A DNA stretch of 64,000 nucleotides, from NCBI GenBank assembly GCA_019918135.1, contig WBZZ01004022.1:94501-158500 (forward strand), in the 5' to 3' direction. The position numbers were made by a program, and so were the translations under genes. Of this stretch, positions 18,894 through 29,180 are shown piece by piece. Every line of letters starts with the position of its first letter. The first letter of the stretch is position 1. The DNA comes from Paulinella micropora. Its lineage: Eukaryota > Cercozoa > Imbricatea > Euglyphida > Paulinellidae. The notes under the pieces are model-generated. The model was not told where the DNA came from. It saw only the letters and a program-made list of their open reading frames with translations, and did no database searches.

Positions 18894-19996
18894 TCAGCCC
18901 CTTGCCCCCTGCTCACGCAAAACTCTTAGCTGGTGCAGCTCGAGAGCTTGCGCCAGGCGCTCGGCTCCGGCGGTGGTGACTTGCCCGGCCCTGCCCAGTT
19001 CTAGCGACCTCAGGTCCGCTAGCTGTTCTAAGTGGACAAGTCCCTCGTCAGTCACTTCTTGACAAAGCTCGAGGCGCAGCTCGCACAGCCGGGTAAACCG
19101 TGCCAGGCTCTTTAGCGTGTAGTCGTGGATGCTCACGTTGAGTAGCTGCAACCGCCGGAGGCCGCTGGGCAGTTCGGCGAGCCACGCGCCGGCACACCCG
19201 CCCTGGAGCTCTAGCCCGAGGCTGCGCAGCCCTTGCCAGCGCCGCACTGCCAGGCGCAGCCCGCCGTCGGTCAAGCGGTTGCAGCCCAGGATGGCCACCG
19301 TGTGCAGGCCCGGCAGGTTGAGGGACGAAAGCACAGGACGGCGTCTCTGCCAACACCTTCGGGGTACGCACTCCGATCCTGAGGGGGGACGATCCACTGT
19401 CTACTTCCTGAGCTTTCCCAGGACTCGAAGACCGCGCTCTGGCTCGTCCAGCCAAAGCGCTCGAACATTTTCGCGTCCAGCACGTAGACCTCAGGCAATA
19501 AAAGACTCTTGTCTGGTTTTTATCGTTTCTTTGCACAAAATGTACCCGCGCCTCGCCTTCACGCGTCTGTGGGCGCAAAGTCACGCGGAGACCAGCCCAG
19601 ACCAGGACGAACCCTTTGGCTGGCTCCTTGCAAGGCCGCAGCCGCAGTGCTTCGCCGTTGCCTAAGTCATAGCCATAGCAGTCGAGCGTTTTTTTGTCTG
19701 TGCTGGGCTGCCTTCTGGACGTGAGACATCCCAAGCAGGAGACCCGAGCTCAGCGAAACGACCGCGGCGCGCAACTCGTCTTCGTCCACGTCGCCGTCAG
19801 CTCGAATGCTCTTCCAATGGGCCTGCGCACCGGGCTCGCTGCTGTAGGTACGAGTGTCGCCTTCTCGGGTCGTTGCTTCAACCTCTAGACAGCGGCCTGC
19901 CTCGCGCAGGCTTAGCTGCAAAAAGCCGTCTGCGCCATGCTCTGGCGCAGTCAGCGTCAGCGAGGCGGCACTGACAGTCTTGGCACTCGCTGTCAT
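18894..19996 (-). CDS. LRR protein with N-terminal beta-rich domain, interrupted frame
   Basis: ATG 19996 (MTASAKTVSAASLTL) starts the first part, which reads to an A7 run near 19690. A second frame carries on to about 19500, a third to the C6 run near 19388, and the last frame ends at 18894. Each change falls at a homopolymer (A7, T4, C6). The N-terminal ~200 residues are strand-rich with repeated G..L.L....RCLEVE-like turns, perhaps a beta-trefoil. The C-terminal ~150 residues are clear LRRs of the cysteine-containing F-box/AMN1 type (L.L.LCQEVTDEGL..L..L). The gene is either a pseudogene or intact with homopolymer errors; the conserved composition across all four pieces favours errors. Confidence 0.6.
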
Positions 19997-20731
19997 TTGC
20001 AGCCCCTCCCCGTTTTGTTCTATTTTTTCTTTTACCGCAACTTTGGAACACAGCCCATCTTCCTTTTCCCATACACACACCCTTTTTCCCGTTCCTCTCT
20101 GCCCCTGTCCGCGAATAGCGCACGATTTAGCGCGGAACGGACAGGCCGGTCCGGTTCAGAGGGGGCAAGCCGCCTAAAATGAGGTTTGTTCTCCGGGGAA
20201 AAAAAGTGCGCCAAGGACTTGTGTTGGTGCACCAAGCTAGGTAGGCCTGTCCAGGGGGGCACGGGGGGAACGGGGAGAGAGGGAAGGGTGCCCGAAAAAA
20301 ACTTTTTGATGGGTAACGCACAATTCTGGCACACGTTCCTTTTCCCCGGGAAATACGCACATACACATTTGGCGACAAATTCCGCGTAAGAAACAAGAGA
20401 GAGAGAGAGAGAGGAGAGGGGGAAAGAGAGGGTAGGAGGGGGAGGAGGGGGGGAGAGGGGGGGAACGGGGGGGAGGGGAGAACGGGGGACGGGGAAAACG
20501 GGGGGGGGGGGAGAGAGGGAGGGGGGGGGCGCCCCCCCCCCACCGCGAGGGTTAAGGAAAAGCCTGTCCATTTCCGTCCCATTTGTCTAACTTATCAAGC
20601 GCCACAAATCAAATCAAAGTACTTATTTTGTTCCTTTGCCAGTGGCAATGGTCATAGCAAGATCACTTGGCTCTATGAACTCTGTCTTGACAACAAGCTA
20701 CATCTAAGCCATCCGACGAGTGACTTCTCCA
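19997..20731. other. Intergenic tract upstream of the Fanzor gene
   Basis: No gene. It contains the ACGGACAGGCCGGTCCGG palindrome-like module (20128), an ATTTGGCGACAAATT module (20370), a long purine run (20400-20520) and the G-run/GGCGCC/C-run palindrome at 20520-20541. Confidence 0.5.
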
Positions 20732-22696
20732 ATGAGGCGGCGCACTCTCTGGGACAAGAAAGCATGGCACCCCGAGCCGCCTCTTCAGCCCACGCCGGAG
20801 GGTTGGCCACGAGAAGAAAGGGTCCGGGAGAAAAAGTTCAGGCCCGCGCAGCCTCCTCCAGAGCCTTCCTTAGATTATGCGCCGTTCTGGAACGAGTCTG
20901 CCAAAGAGATGTCTAGGCAGTTACCTCTATACACAGGAGGCGGCCTGGCCAGAGCGAGCGCAAGCCGCCTGCCTATTTCTCTGAGCAGGGCCCTGGGTTA
21001 CGGTTCCTGGAGCTCAGTCAGAAGGTACGAGCCGACAACGATACAAGGCCTGCAGGAGACCTCCTGGCAATCGCGACTTGCACTGCTGCCGGCAACCCAG
21101 GTCAACGCGAGACGTAACGCAGCCAAAGCAGACGAGACGCAAAACAAGCCGCCCAAGAAAAAAAAGTTCAGTCTGAACAAGAAAGCAGGTAAGACGCCCC
21201 CGCTCAAGACACTCACGTGCAGGATCTACCCAAAGACCAAGGATAAAGAAGTTAGGCGAGCTTGGCTGCGCAAGGCGTGGCTGGCATTTCGAGCAGTCCA
21301 TACCATATGGAACGCAACGCTGGGCTGGCTGAGAAAAGAGGATGAGCGCTTCCCCTGGCCCAGCGAAGAGGAGCAGGAGCAAGGTCAACCCACGCAGGCT
21401 GCGAGTAAAAAGAGGCGGCGCCAAGAAAAAAAGGAGGAAAAGCCCGGCAAGCACAAGCGACAAAAAAAAGAAGAGAAGCCGCAGGAGCAGAAAGACAAGG
21501 AAGAGAAGGAGGAGACGCACGAAGAGCTCAAGGCCAAGAAAGCCAGAGAGCGTCAAGAACAAAGGGAGCGCCGAGAGCAAAGAAGGGCCGAGATGGGCGG
21601 TAGAATGCGCTGCTTGGGCGACTTTGATCTAGATACTCTGCGCCTGCGGTTTGTACAAGCGGATAGTGAATTTGTACGAGCCAGGCCGTGGCTTCTCAAC
21701 GTGCCCTACGACATCCGCGCAGTCGCCATTCGTGACCTGCAAGCGGCAAGGGCCTCCGCCATCTCAAATCTTAGCCAGAAGGGCAAGTTTTTCCACTGGA
21801 AGAGGGTCAACTTTCGCAAGTGGGAGGGGCGCAGGTCAACGATTGCGATCTCGCACAGGGTCTGGGGGCGCCAGCGGGGCTTCTTTGCAGGCTTTCTGGG
21901 ACCAGACTCAGTTACCTCTAAGGATTGGAGAAAGCAAGAGCGTAGGCTTGGGGCTAAGAAGCTTGAAATCAAGTACGACGTGCGCCTGCGGGTCGATCCC
22001 TTGGGTAGATGGTACTTACATGTACCAGTAGAGATAGAGCAGCGCCAGCGCGATTTCGCAGAGCCTGACTCCAAGCGTGTAGTGAGCATAGACCCGGGCG
22101 TGAGGAGTTTTCTGACCATGTACCACGCGGACTCGGGCGCGATAACCGAATGGGGCCGCGAATCCATCGCACGCGTGTGCCGTCTGCATAAACACATCGA
22201 CAATCTGCTAAGCAAGGTCGCGCTACTGGCTAAGGACAGCAGCAAGAAGCGGAACCGCTGGCGCCTACGGCGCGCTATTACTCGACTGCGCGATAAAGTG
22301 TACAACATGGTTCAGGACGTGCACAAGAAAGCCGCTAGATGGCTGCTCGATAACCACGACTACGTCGTACTACCTTGGTTCGGAGCGTCGGGCATGGTGA
22401 AGGGCAAAACGATCTCACGGGAAACGAAGCGCAAGCTGCTTGCCTGGCGACACGCAGATTTCCGTAAGCGCTTGCTCAGCCTGCAACGAGAGTATATAGG
22501 TAAATGCAAGGTGCTGATCTGCAACGAGGAGTTCACCACGCAGGCGTGCACGCAATGTGGGGCGCTGTGGAGGGACATCAAAGCCGCCAAGACGTACAGC
22601 TGCCAGTGGTGTGCTCTCCAGCACGGGCGCGACATGAACGCCAGTCGTAACATCCTCTTGAGACTGCTGGCGTTGGGTCGGCAAGACTTGCACTAG
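20732..22696 (+). CDS. Fanzor (TnpB-like RNA-guided nuclease), 654 aa
   Basis: The first ATG is at 20732. Residues ~1-150 are a basic, disordered start; residues ~220-290 are a Lys/Glu-rich insert. The C-terminal half has the RuvC nuclease: SIDPGV (Asp454), a PWFGASGMVKG motif (548-558) and AWRHADFRKRL, then ICNEEFTTQACTQCG (Glu599/600), a second CQWC pair of a zinc finger, and HGRDMNASRNI (Asp634). The segment that holds the RuvC-II Glu in bacterial TnpB reads PWF here, while a Glu precedes the zinc finger. This is the rearranged active site known from Fanzor proteins. TnpB/Fanzor enzymes are guided by an omega RNA made from the 3' end of the element. A strong hairpin lies just past the stop. 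No partner transposase is in the window, and the reading frame is intact. Confidence 0.88.
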   Translation: MRRRTLWDKKAWHPEPPLQPTPEGWPREERVREKKFRPAQPPPEPSLDYAPFWNESAKEMSRQLPLYTGGGLARASASRLPISLSRALGYGSWSSVRRYEPTTIQGLQETSWQSRLALLPATQVNARRNAAKADETQNKPPKKKKFSLNKKAGKTPPLKTLTCRIYPKTKDKEVRRAWLRKAWLAFRAVHTIWNATLGWLRKEDERFPWPSEEEQEQGQPTQAASKKRRRQEKKEEKPGKHKRQKKEEKPQEQKDKEEKEETHEELKAKKARERQEQRERREQRRAEMGGRMRCLGDFDLDTLRLRFVQADSEFVRARPWLLNVPYDIRAVAIRDLQAARASAISNLSQKGKFFHWKRVNFRKWEGRRSTIAISHRVWGRQRGFFAGFLGPDSVTSKDWRKQERRLGAKKLEIKYDVRLRVDPLGRWYLHVPVEIEQRQRDFAEPDSKRVVSIDPGVRSFLTMYHADSGAITEWGRESIARVCRLHKHIDNLLSKVALLAKDSSKKRNRWRLRRAITRLRDKVYNMVQDVHKKAARWLLDNHDYVVLPWFGASGMVKGKTISRETKRKLLAWRHADFRKRLLSLQREYIGKCKVLICNEEFTTQACTQCGALWRDIKAAKTYSCQWCALQHGRDMNASRNILLRLLALGRQDLH

Positions 22697-22864
22697 TTTT
22701 GTTTAGGTCATTAAAAAAACTCGCACCAAAACCCTGACGTTAGGTCGGGTTTTGGTTGCTTTGCTTCGATCGGGGCCTCTGAGGAGGGAGGGGGATGTGC
22801 CGCGTGCTGCCCTTTCTCCCTTCCAGCTGTAGGAATCTCTGGGGAGGTTCACCTCCACAAGATT
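22697..22864 (+). ncRNA. Possible omega-RNA region at the Fanzor 3' end
   Basis: ACCAAAACCC at 22725-22734 pairs perfectly with GGGTTTTGGT at 22747-22756, with a GAC/GTC extension in the loop. The position directly after a Fanzor stop codon is where the guide-RNA scaffold is expected from known systems. It could equally be a transcript-end hairpin. The element's right end is not defined. Confidence 0.35.
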
Positions 22865-23431
22865 TCAATCCGATCTGATGCGACCTTGCCCTACCTTCCG
22901 ACCGTCGAGTGGGTACAGATTAGCATGCACCCGCACAAGCCGGCGCTCCTCGCCGCTGATTGCTTTGGCAAGCAGCGCACCTGCCTCCAGCAGACCCGGC
23001 GTTAGGTCGAAACCGGGCGTAACGACGCCCGAGAACTTGTACGCGGTCCCGAAAGTAGCCACGTCGCGTGAAGTCACCGACTGGAAGCGTAGTTTGGCCC
23101 AGGCGGGGGCTCGCGGGTCAATCGTCTGCACTTGATCCCACGTGCGGGGCAGCTTGGACATATCCACGTAGGCCAGCTTGAAGAGCTCGGCACACAGCTT
23201 GTCTGGTAGCACTGCTCGTACTTCAGCGCTGGACAGCTCCACCAAACGGATGTCTAGCGCAAGTTGACGTTTTTTGCGCGGGGGCTCTGCCGAGGCGGCG
23301 TCTTGGGCGGCGTCTTGGGCGGCTTCCAGGGGTTTTTTGCTTCGCTCCGGCAGTGAGCTCGGGGCAAAGAAGGTATTAAAAGAAATGTTATGAAAAACTC
23401 GCAGTCTTTTAGATTTAATTAAAAACAACAC
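22865..23431 (-). CDS. Unknown protein, start uncertain, up to 188 aa
   Basis: The frame is open from 23431 to the stop at 22865 but has no ATG upstream of an internal methionine (DMSKLPRTW) at about 23162. The initiating exon, a non-ATG start or a missing base must therefore be assumed. The sequence after residue ~50 is protein-like: PPRKKRQLALDIRLVELSSAEVRAVLP, which includes a possible nuclear signal (PRKKRQ), then VTSRDVATFGTAYKFSGVV and a C-terminus ending RVHANLYPLDG. No family is recognised. It lies 19 bases downstream of the nuclease-like gene at 23450 on the same strand, with a TTTAATTAAA motif in between. Confidence 0.5.
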   Translation of the reverse strand: MLFLIKSKRLRVFHNISFNTFFAPSSLPERSKKPLEAAQDAAQDAASAEPPRKKRQLALDIRLVELSSAEVRAVLPDKLCAELFKLAYVDMSKLPRTWDQVQTIDPRAPAWAKLRFQSVTSRDVATFGTAYKFSGVVTPGFDLTPGLLEAGALLAKAISGEERRLVRVHANLYPLDGRKVGQGRIRSD

Positions 23432-23449
23432 TCCGTTTCTTCTGCTAGT

Positions 23450-24427
23450 TCATTCATCGATCGGGCTTAAAAACACTTGCAGTTCCCCCAGCAAACCTTC
23501 TCCTGCCTTGCGCGCGGCCTGGACGTGCTTCTCGGCTAACCTCAAGCTGGAGGATTGTTTCGCGATTATGGCGCTCACGTCACGCAGCTTTTGCATAAAG
23601 CTGTTTACCCTATCTTCCTGCTGGGGCTTCTTCGGGCCTGCACAGCTAATATCTGCTCCTGCCTCTGCCGCTTTAGCCCGCAACGACACAAGCAGAAACC
23701 TGACTACCAACACGAGCAGATCGGGGCAGGGGCTCTCGTTGCCTAGGTGTGACAACACGATGATAGGGCGCGAGCCAGCCCAATAAACCTCAAGCAACGA
23801 ACTGCACTTGGCAACTGCGCCCTGTGCACACAGCACAGCACCCGCCAGGGGGCCGCTTTCCGGCGCTGCTGCGGCCTTGGCTAGGAGAGCCTCGAGGGCA
23901 GCTGTTCCGACGAGCATGTTGGCGCTGTTGGATTTGAGCTCTAGCCAGACCTCGCGGACCTCGCCCTTAAAGAGCCCCTGCACCGTCAGATCCGCGCCTC
24001 CGCTGTGAACGCGCGCGGCTGTGTCCACCACGTGGACCCCAGAGAGATCTCCGCCCCAGGACCTGCAGACGCGATCGAGCGCCCGCGCGACGTTCATTTC
24101 ATGCAAGCGACCGTTGTCCCTAGGATTTTTACGTACCTCGGACAAGGAGGCTTTCAATGATTCGACCCGCCCTCTGAGCTGTTCAGCCCACGCGGGTTCC
24201 TGCCACTGCTCGCGCTGTGAAAGCGTTTCGACCATTCGCGCGCAGGTTAGGATATAATCTTGCTTGGTCGCCCAGGGCAGAGCCAAAAAAGCATCATAGC
24301 GCGCGTCGTCGCTCGGCACCCAGAGCTGTCCGCAGAGGAGCCGCAAATCACTTTCTCGTTCGCCCGTCGACGCGCCGCCCCCGCCCTTGTCTTCTTGCGC
24401 AAGCTTGCGTCTCTTGTCGCTAGACAT
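23450..24427 (-). CDS. Putative PD-(D/E)XK nuclease-like protein, 325 aa
   Basis: ATG 24427 (MSSDKRRK) is the first good start; the frame extends further upstream into a GC-rich repeat. Residues ~140-165 read GGADLTV...EVWLELKSN, with Asp near 145 and Glu-x-Lys near 162. This is the D...ExK spacing of PD-(D/E)XK nucleases. A Glu in an upstream helix (HEMNVARALDRV) could complete the site, as in Holliday-junction-resolvase and restriction-type folds. After the core there is VLSHLG and an Ala-rich helical tail. Many phage and giant-virus nucleases of this fold are annotated only from this motif, so the call is tentative. It is encoded between the Fanzor gene and the D5 copies. Confidence 0.5.
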   Translation of the reverse strand: MSSDKRRKLAQEDKGGGGASTGERESDLRLLCGQLWVPSDDARYDAFLALPWATKQDYILTCARMVETLSQREQWQEPAWAEQLRGRVESLKASLSEVRKNPRDNGRLHEMNVARALDRVCRSWGGDLSGVHVVDTAARVHSGGADLTVQGLFKGEVREVWLELKSNSANMLVGTAALEALLAKAAAAPESGPLAGAVLCAQGAVAKCSSLLEVYWAGSRPIIVLSHLGNESPCPDLLVLVVRFLLVSLRAKAAEAGADISCAGPKKPQQEDRVNSFMQKLRDVSAIIAKQSSSLRLAEKHVQAARKAGEGLLGELQVFLSPIDE

Positions 24428-24683
24428 GAGGTGAAACCTCGTCTGGTATCCTCCGCTCTTTTTTCTGCTGCGGGCGCGGGGGGGGAGGGGAGGGGAGAAA
24501 AAAAGAAAGGGACGCAACCCCCCCCCCCTCTCTCCCCCCTCCCCTTCCCCCCCCCCCCCTAAAGCCCTTCTTGCTAGCTGCCTTCACACCACTTTACTTT
24601 AATCCATTTTGCTATTTGGCTAGGTTTTTGTCGCACGCTCCAGAAACGGACAGGTCGGCAGGAAAGGTGAAGTCATTACTCGC

Positions 24684-27352
24684 ATGCCGCACCAGAAAAG
24701 ACGCACGGAAAAGGATGGAGATTACGACGAGGAAAAGCCGCTCTTTACCTTAGGCCAGCGCATGGACAAGGAAACACTGAAGAAGATCTCTACGCTAGAA
24801 GACGTGAATGAGTGGGAGCTGCCTGTGAACGCACTGCTGCAGTCATGCTCACTCATTCGAACCCCTGTCGAGTACATGCCCGGAAAACCGGACAAGAAAG
24901 GGAGGCCATATGGAAATGGCGCAGTTTGTAATTTGCCCCCCTGGATCATGCGTCTTGTCTCTGGCTCGTTTTATGAATCTATTGCCATGAACACCGCAGC
25001 AGCGACTATTTTGGCGCAGCTTGCAGACAGAGAACAGGCGTCCGTGCCGGCGCTGCTTCGCGGGTTTGCCAACGATGGGCAGGAGGCTATGCAAAAGCTG
25101 TTGTTGGAGCAGGTCAGAAAAGAAGATACGCCGAGCAACAGAACGTGGGCCAAGAAGCAGTTTGACTCGGTGATCAATCAAGAGCCCGTGCTGCGCAACT
25201 ATGTAATTGATTGCCCGCTTATGCGCGACTGGTCACAAGCGTGCAAGAGCATGGGCAGGGAGCTGAAGCGCGCGGGAGCCTTTGCAGAAGTGTGGGCTTT
25301 GGTGAAGTCGCTGAGCGACAAACCCGACAAACTGACTACCTTTGTCTCGTACATTTACCAGCGAGAGGAACTGAAAATCATGATGGAAGTGATGAGCTTT
25401 TTGCAGTCTCAGGAGCTTTACACCGGGGTTTTTTTTTAATGATCAGCTTCTGGTTGAAAGCAAGCTTCCCCGAGGCGGAGAGAAAGTCTTTACAGACGCG
25501 AGGTTGGCGAGTGTTCGGGCTCACGTAAAAGAGGCGCTGGGGCTCGACGTCGAGTTCCATGGTGGTAGCTATTTGCCCACCGTGGAGGACAAAAAGATGC
25601 TTTATGGCTCTGTCAACCTACGCAGCAGAGGTGCTGGAGCTATCGGTTAACTATACTGGCAACGCCGTGTCGAGCAATAACACGTTGGAACGCTACCTGG
25701 AGCGCGTAGGGCACCCGCTTTTCCCGTTTATGACCCCGTCGTCCTTTCGTAGCGACTGGATAAGCTTTCGAAATTGCTCGTTCAACGTCAAGACCCTGGA
25801 GTATCGTAGCTGGGATGACTTCAAGGAGAGAAAAGAGGCGCCGCCGTTTACGGACCATTGGTTTGACTTTGAAATAGATTTTAAAAAACTAGCAGAAGCT
25901 GCAAACCACGGTGACGAATGGCTTACCCCGCTCTGGTCCCAAATGCTGAAGTTGCAGCTCAGCGAAGAAATGTGCTACGTTTTCGAACTGCTTGTTGGAA
26001 GGCTAATGTACAGGCTGGGAGAGTACGACAACTGGCAGGTGATGCCCTTTATTGTGGGAGACGCTGGAACAAGCAAGGGAACGGTGTTGGACATAATCAG
26101 CCTGTTCAAACCACAAGGTAAAGTGCGGTTCATGAGTAAGAACACGGAGGACAAATTTGGCCTGCAAGGTTTATATCAGAAAGAGTTGGTTATGTGTATG
26201 GACCTGCCCCATGATTTTGCAAGTGTATTAGATCAATCGATTATGCATAGCTGCATCTCTGGCGAAGGCATGGCTGTCCCTATCAAATACCAAACGGCTG
26301 TGACAGACCGTCGATGGCCGACACCTTGTATTATGGCGGGTAGTTATGTTTTAAATTACAACGACGAGCAAGGACTGTGGAAACGACGGCTTGCGCTGTT
26401 CCTTTGGCCCCGGACTACTGACAACGCGCGACCCGACCTCAAGGAGCGTATTGCCAAAGATGAGCTGCCCTACATTTTGCTCCGTTGCATCGCGCGCTAC
26501 CGTAAGACTGCACAGGGGAAACCGGGCGCAGACTTTTGGCGAGAGATTGCACCTAAGGAGCTTCGACAAAACCAGAAATACGCTGAGTCTCGCATGAACG
26601 TTCTGGCGCGGTTCCTGCGCGAGGGGTCGAAGGAACACGGAGTGATTCTCGACCAAGGAAGGCTTACGCCGTGGGCAGATTTTATCTCTGCGTACGCGGG
26701 GTACTTAAAGGAATTGAAACAATGCGATGCAGATACAGACGACATCCCCGACAGCGCGCTCCGTAGAAACGGTTTCGAGTTCTTCCCACCGCCCCCGGGC
26801 CTAGGGGCCGGCAGGAGTGCTCACGAGAGGGACGGGCGCGTCCACTACTGCGTATACTGTCCGCGCAGCAAGTCCGGGCTAGGACACAAATGCGACCCCA
26901 CGGGGGTCTGTCGAGGCGGTCTGTGCTGGCAAGTGAATTGTGGTGACGAAGGTCACCAGAATGCGGGGCAGGACAAGTCGTACGGAATCGTGAACATGCG
27001 GATCGTGCCGCGCAGTGAGTACGGCCAATGGCTGCTTGACACTACGGAGACCGGCTCAGAGCCAGGACCAGGCGAAGGCCTCGGTGTGGACGAATGGCAA
27101 GAAAAGGTTGTAGTCCTGATACTGGCAAACGAGGATGAGAGAAAGATCCGGCATGCGATCGAGGAATTGTTGAAGACGCACCAAAAGCTCGTCTGCAGTG
27201 TCGCTGGCATCAAGAATTTGGGACTTATAAAAAAGAAGTACAGCAAAACAGAGAAAAGAGCAAGGGAGGAGCGACGAGCGCAGGGCTCTTACAAGAGACC
27301 TCGGCTGGAAACCATTCGCACGAAGGAATACACTTCGGATACAAATAAATAA
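24684..27352 (+). pseudogene. D5-like primase-helicase, decayed copy 1
   Basis: It aligns along its whole length with the intact gene at 32162-35005. Part 1 (24684-25439) stops at a T9 run at 25429-25437; one T fewer would keep frame. The frame then resumes until about 25630, where about 150 bases (49 codons of the intact copy, between VNL and the FATEV equivalent) are missing and the frame shifts again. The final part (from about 25607 to 27352) holds the SF3 helicase: Walker A GDAGTSKGT, Walker B MCMDLP, sensor AGSYVLNYND, and the Cys-rich C-terminus. A truncated protein could start at an ATG inside the last part. The large deletion indicates real decay rather than sequencing error. Confidence 0.85.
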
Positions 27353-28052
27353 AGATCAGCCTCCAACGGAATAACTAATGTAAGTCTTTTTTGCTCATAT
27401 CCATTTGTATCCGAAGGTTAGTATCGTTTTCTGTGCCGATTTCTTCATCATCCTGCCGTTCCTTGTGTTCATGTGGGTGCTTGTGTAGGCGCGAATAGGG
27501 AAGAATCTCACTGGATGACAGAGCATCACCCCCCAAGGTCCCGCCAATGACTTCGATGAATAGCAACCGGATCGGATTCCGTAACTGCTCGCTATACAAC
27601 GAGGCAAGGAACAGCCAGCTATCAAGATCAACTAGAGTGAGCGTAACGTAGGGTAAGCCCTGTCACGCTCATCATTGTTTATTTGTGTTCGAAGACCTCT
27701 GTCTTTTCGCGTTCACTTGTTGTTTGACCCGCCCCCCCCCCCCCCCCCAAAGCCCTTCTTGCTAGCTGCGTACATCTTTTTATAATAACTGACGATTCTG
27801 GAAGCTAAGTGTCCTCTGTGCAAAATTCTAGATTTTGTCTCTTTTATTAAAATAATTTCGACGCTTTATTCTTGAACAGAAAAGCGGCAAGGTATCTATT
27901 TACACAAACTCTGCCTAGAGGTGAAATCGGGAGCAGGGGCAGCAAAACCCCGGGCTGCATCGAGAGACCGTATAAAGTTATCGACGAAAAGGAGGAGGGT
28001 TGTTCATCTCTTACTCCAACGCCACTGCCTGAACGGGGGTCTGAGAAGCAGT
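27353..28052. other. Shared 3' flank of D5 copy, then unique sequence
   Basis: 27353-27520 resembles 35006-35170, so the duplication extends past the gene. In both flanks the minus strand carries a short related frame (SSSEI ... L.IQ..MSK), which may be the end of a small convergent gene or part of a common 3' UTR. The rest, up to the 188-bp array, shows a C17 run at 27732 and no gene. Confidence 0.45.
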
Positions 28053-28969
28053 GCTGCGCTCCAGCGCCGTGTCGCGGTTTTTTCTAGAGGCGCTGAGACA
28101 TAAACCGCGGGGGGTGTGTTGGGGTCGGGAAAAAAGAGAAAAAAAAACCCCGCCCGAGCAAGGGGTCGGGCTGTCGGAGCAGGGGCTTGGTGCCAAGCGC
28201 GCCCCGACTCAGCACCCGAGCCCTCGCTCAGGCGGGACCGGCTGCGCTCCAGCGCCGTGTCGCGGTTTTTTCTAGAGGCGCTGAGACATAAACCGCGGGG
28301 GGTATGTTGGGGTCGGGAAAAAAGAGAAAAAAAAAACCCGCCCGAGCAGGGGGTCGGGCTGTCGGAGCAGGGGCTTGGTGCCAAGCGCGCCCCGACTCAG
28401 CACCCGAGCCCTCGCTCAGGCGGGACCGGCTGCGCTCCAGCGCCGTGTCGCGGTTTTTTCTAGAGGCGCTGAGACATAAACCGCGGGGGGTGTGTTGGGG
28501 TCGGGAAAAAAGAGAAAAAAAAAACCCGCCCGAGCAAGGGGTCGGGCTGTCGGAGCAGGGGCTTGGTGCCAAGCGCGCCCCGACTCAGCACCCGAGCCCT
28601 CGCTCAGGCGGGACCGGCTGCGCTCCAGCGCCGTGTCGCGGTTTTTTCTAGAGGCGCTGAGACATAAACCGCGGGGGGTATGTTGGGGTCGGGAAAAAAG
28701 AGAAAAAAAAAACCCGCCCGAGCAGGGGGTCGGGCTGTCGGAGCAGGGGCTTGGTGCCAAGCGCGCCCCGACTCAGCACCCGAGCCCTCGCTCAGGCGGG
28801 ACCGGCTGCGCTCCAGCGCCGTGTCGCGGTTTTTTCTAGAGGCGCTGAGACATAAACCGCGGGGGGTGTGTTGGGGTCGGGAAAAAAGAGAAAAAAAAAC
28901 CCCGCCCGAGCAAGGGGTCGGGCTGTCGGAGCAGGGGCTTGGTGCCAAGCGCGCCCCGACTCAGCACCC
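28053..28969. repeat. 188-bp tandem array, ~4.9 copies
   Basis: Copies start at 28053, 28241, 28429, 28617 and 28805 with very few differences. Each unit contains a GCTTGGTGCCAAGC perfect palindrome, a CGCGGTTT/AAACCGCG stem and a CCCGCCCGAGC/GCTCAGGCGGG stem. Copies alternate between two variants (GGTGTGTTGG and GGTATGTTGG; AGCAAGGGG and AGCAGGGGG), which suggests growth by doubling of a two-unit block. A diverged array of the same unit lies in inverted orientation at 31167-31605. The six-frame open reading frames across the array follow from its 188-bp period and are not genes. Confidence 0.95.
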
Positions 28970-29134
28970 ATATCCCCCACCGGGGTAGGGGTGCGTGTTT
29001 AGGGACGGGGGTTTTACACACATCCCTCCCTCCCCTTACCTCTTGTCAAAGTTAAAAAAATCAAAAATTCTAAATTCATCAAGACAGAAAAAAGACACAC
29101 AAAAAAAGAGAATGAAGGGAGTGGGCGGCGAAAA

Positions 29135-29180
29135 GGTCTCTGGGGGGACGGCGGGTTGCCACTGCGCCGTCCCAGAGACC
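29135..29180. terminator. Long GC-rich hairpin
   Basis: GGTCTCTGG..GGACGGCG pairs with CGCCGTCC.CAGAGACC around an 11-base loop. It is one of the most stable hairpins in the window and may mark a transcript end or a small RNA. There is no adjacent gene. Confidence 0.4.

Noticed and set aside
28053..28969. CRISPR array
   Set aside because: The units are contiguous 188-bp repeats without spacers, and no cas genes are present.
28004..28988. Open frames of ~115 aa on both strands across the 188-bp array
   Set aside because: They repeat with the array and run on both strands because the unit is palindrome-rich; no start signals or known domain.
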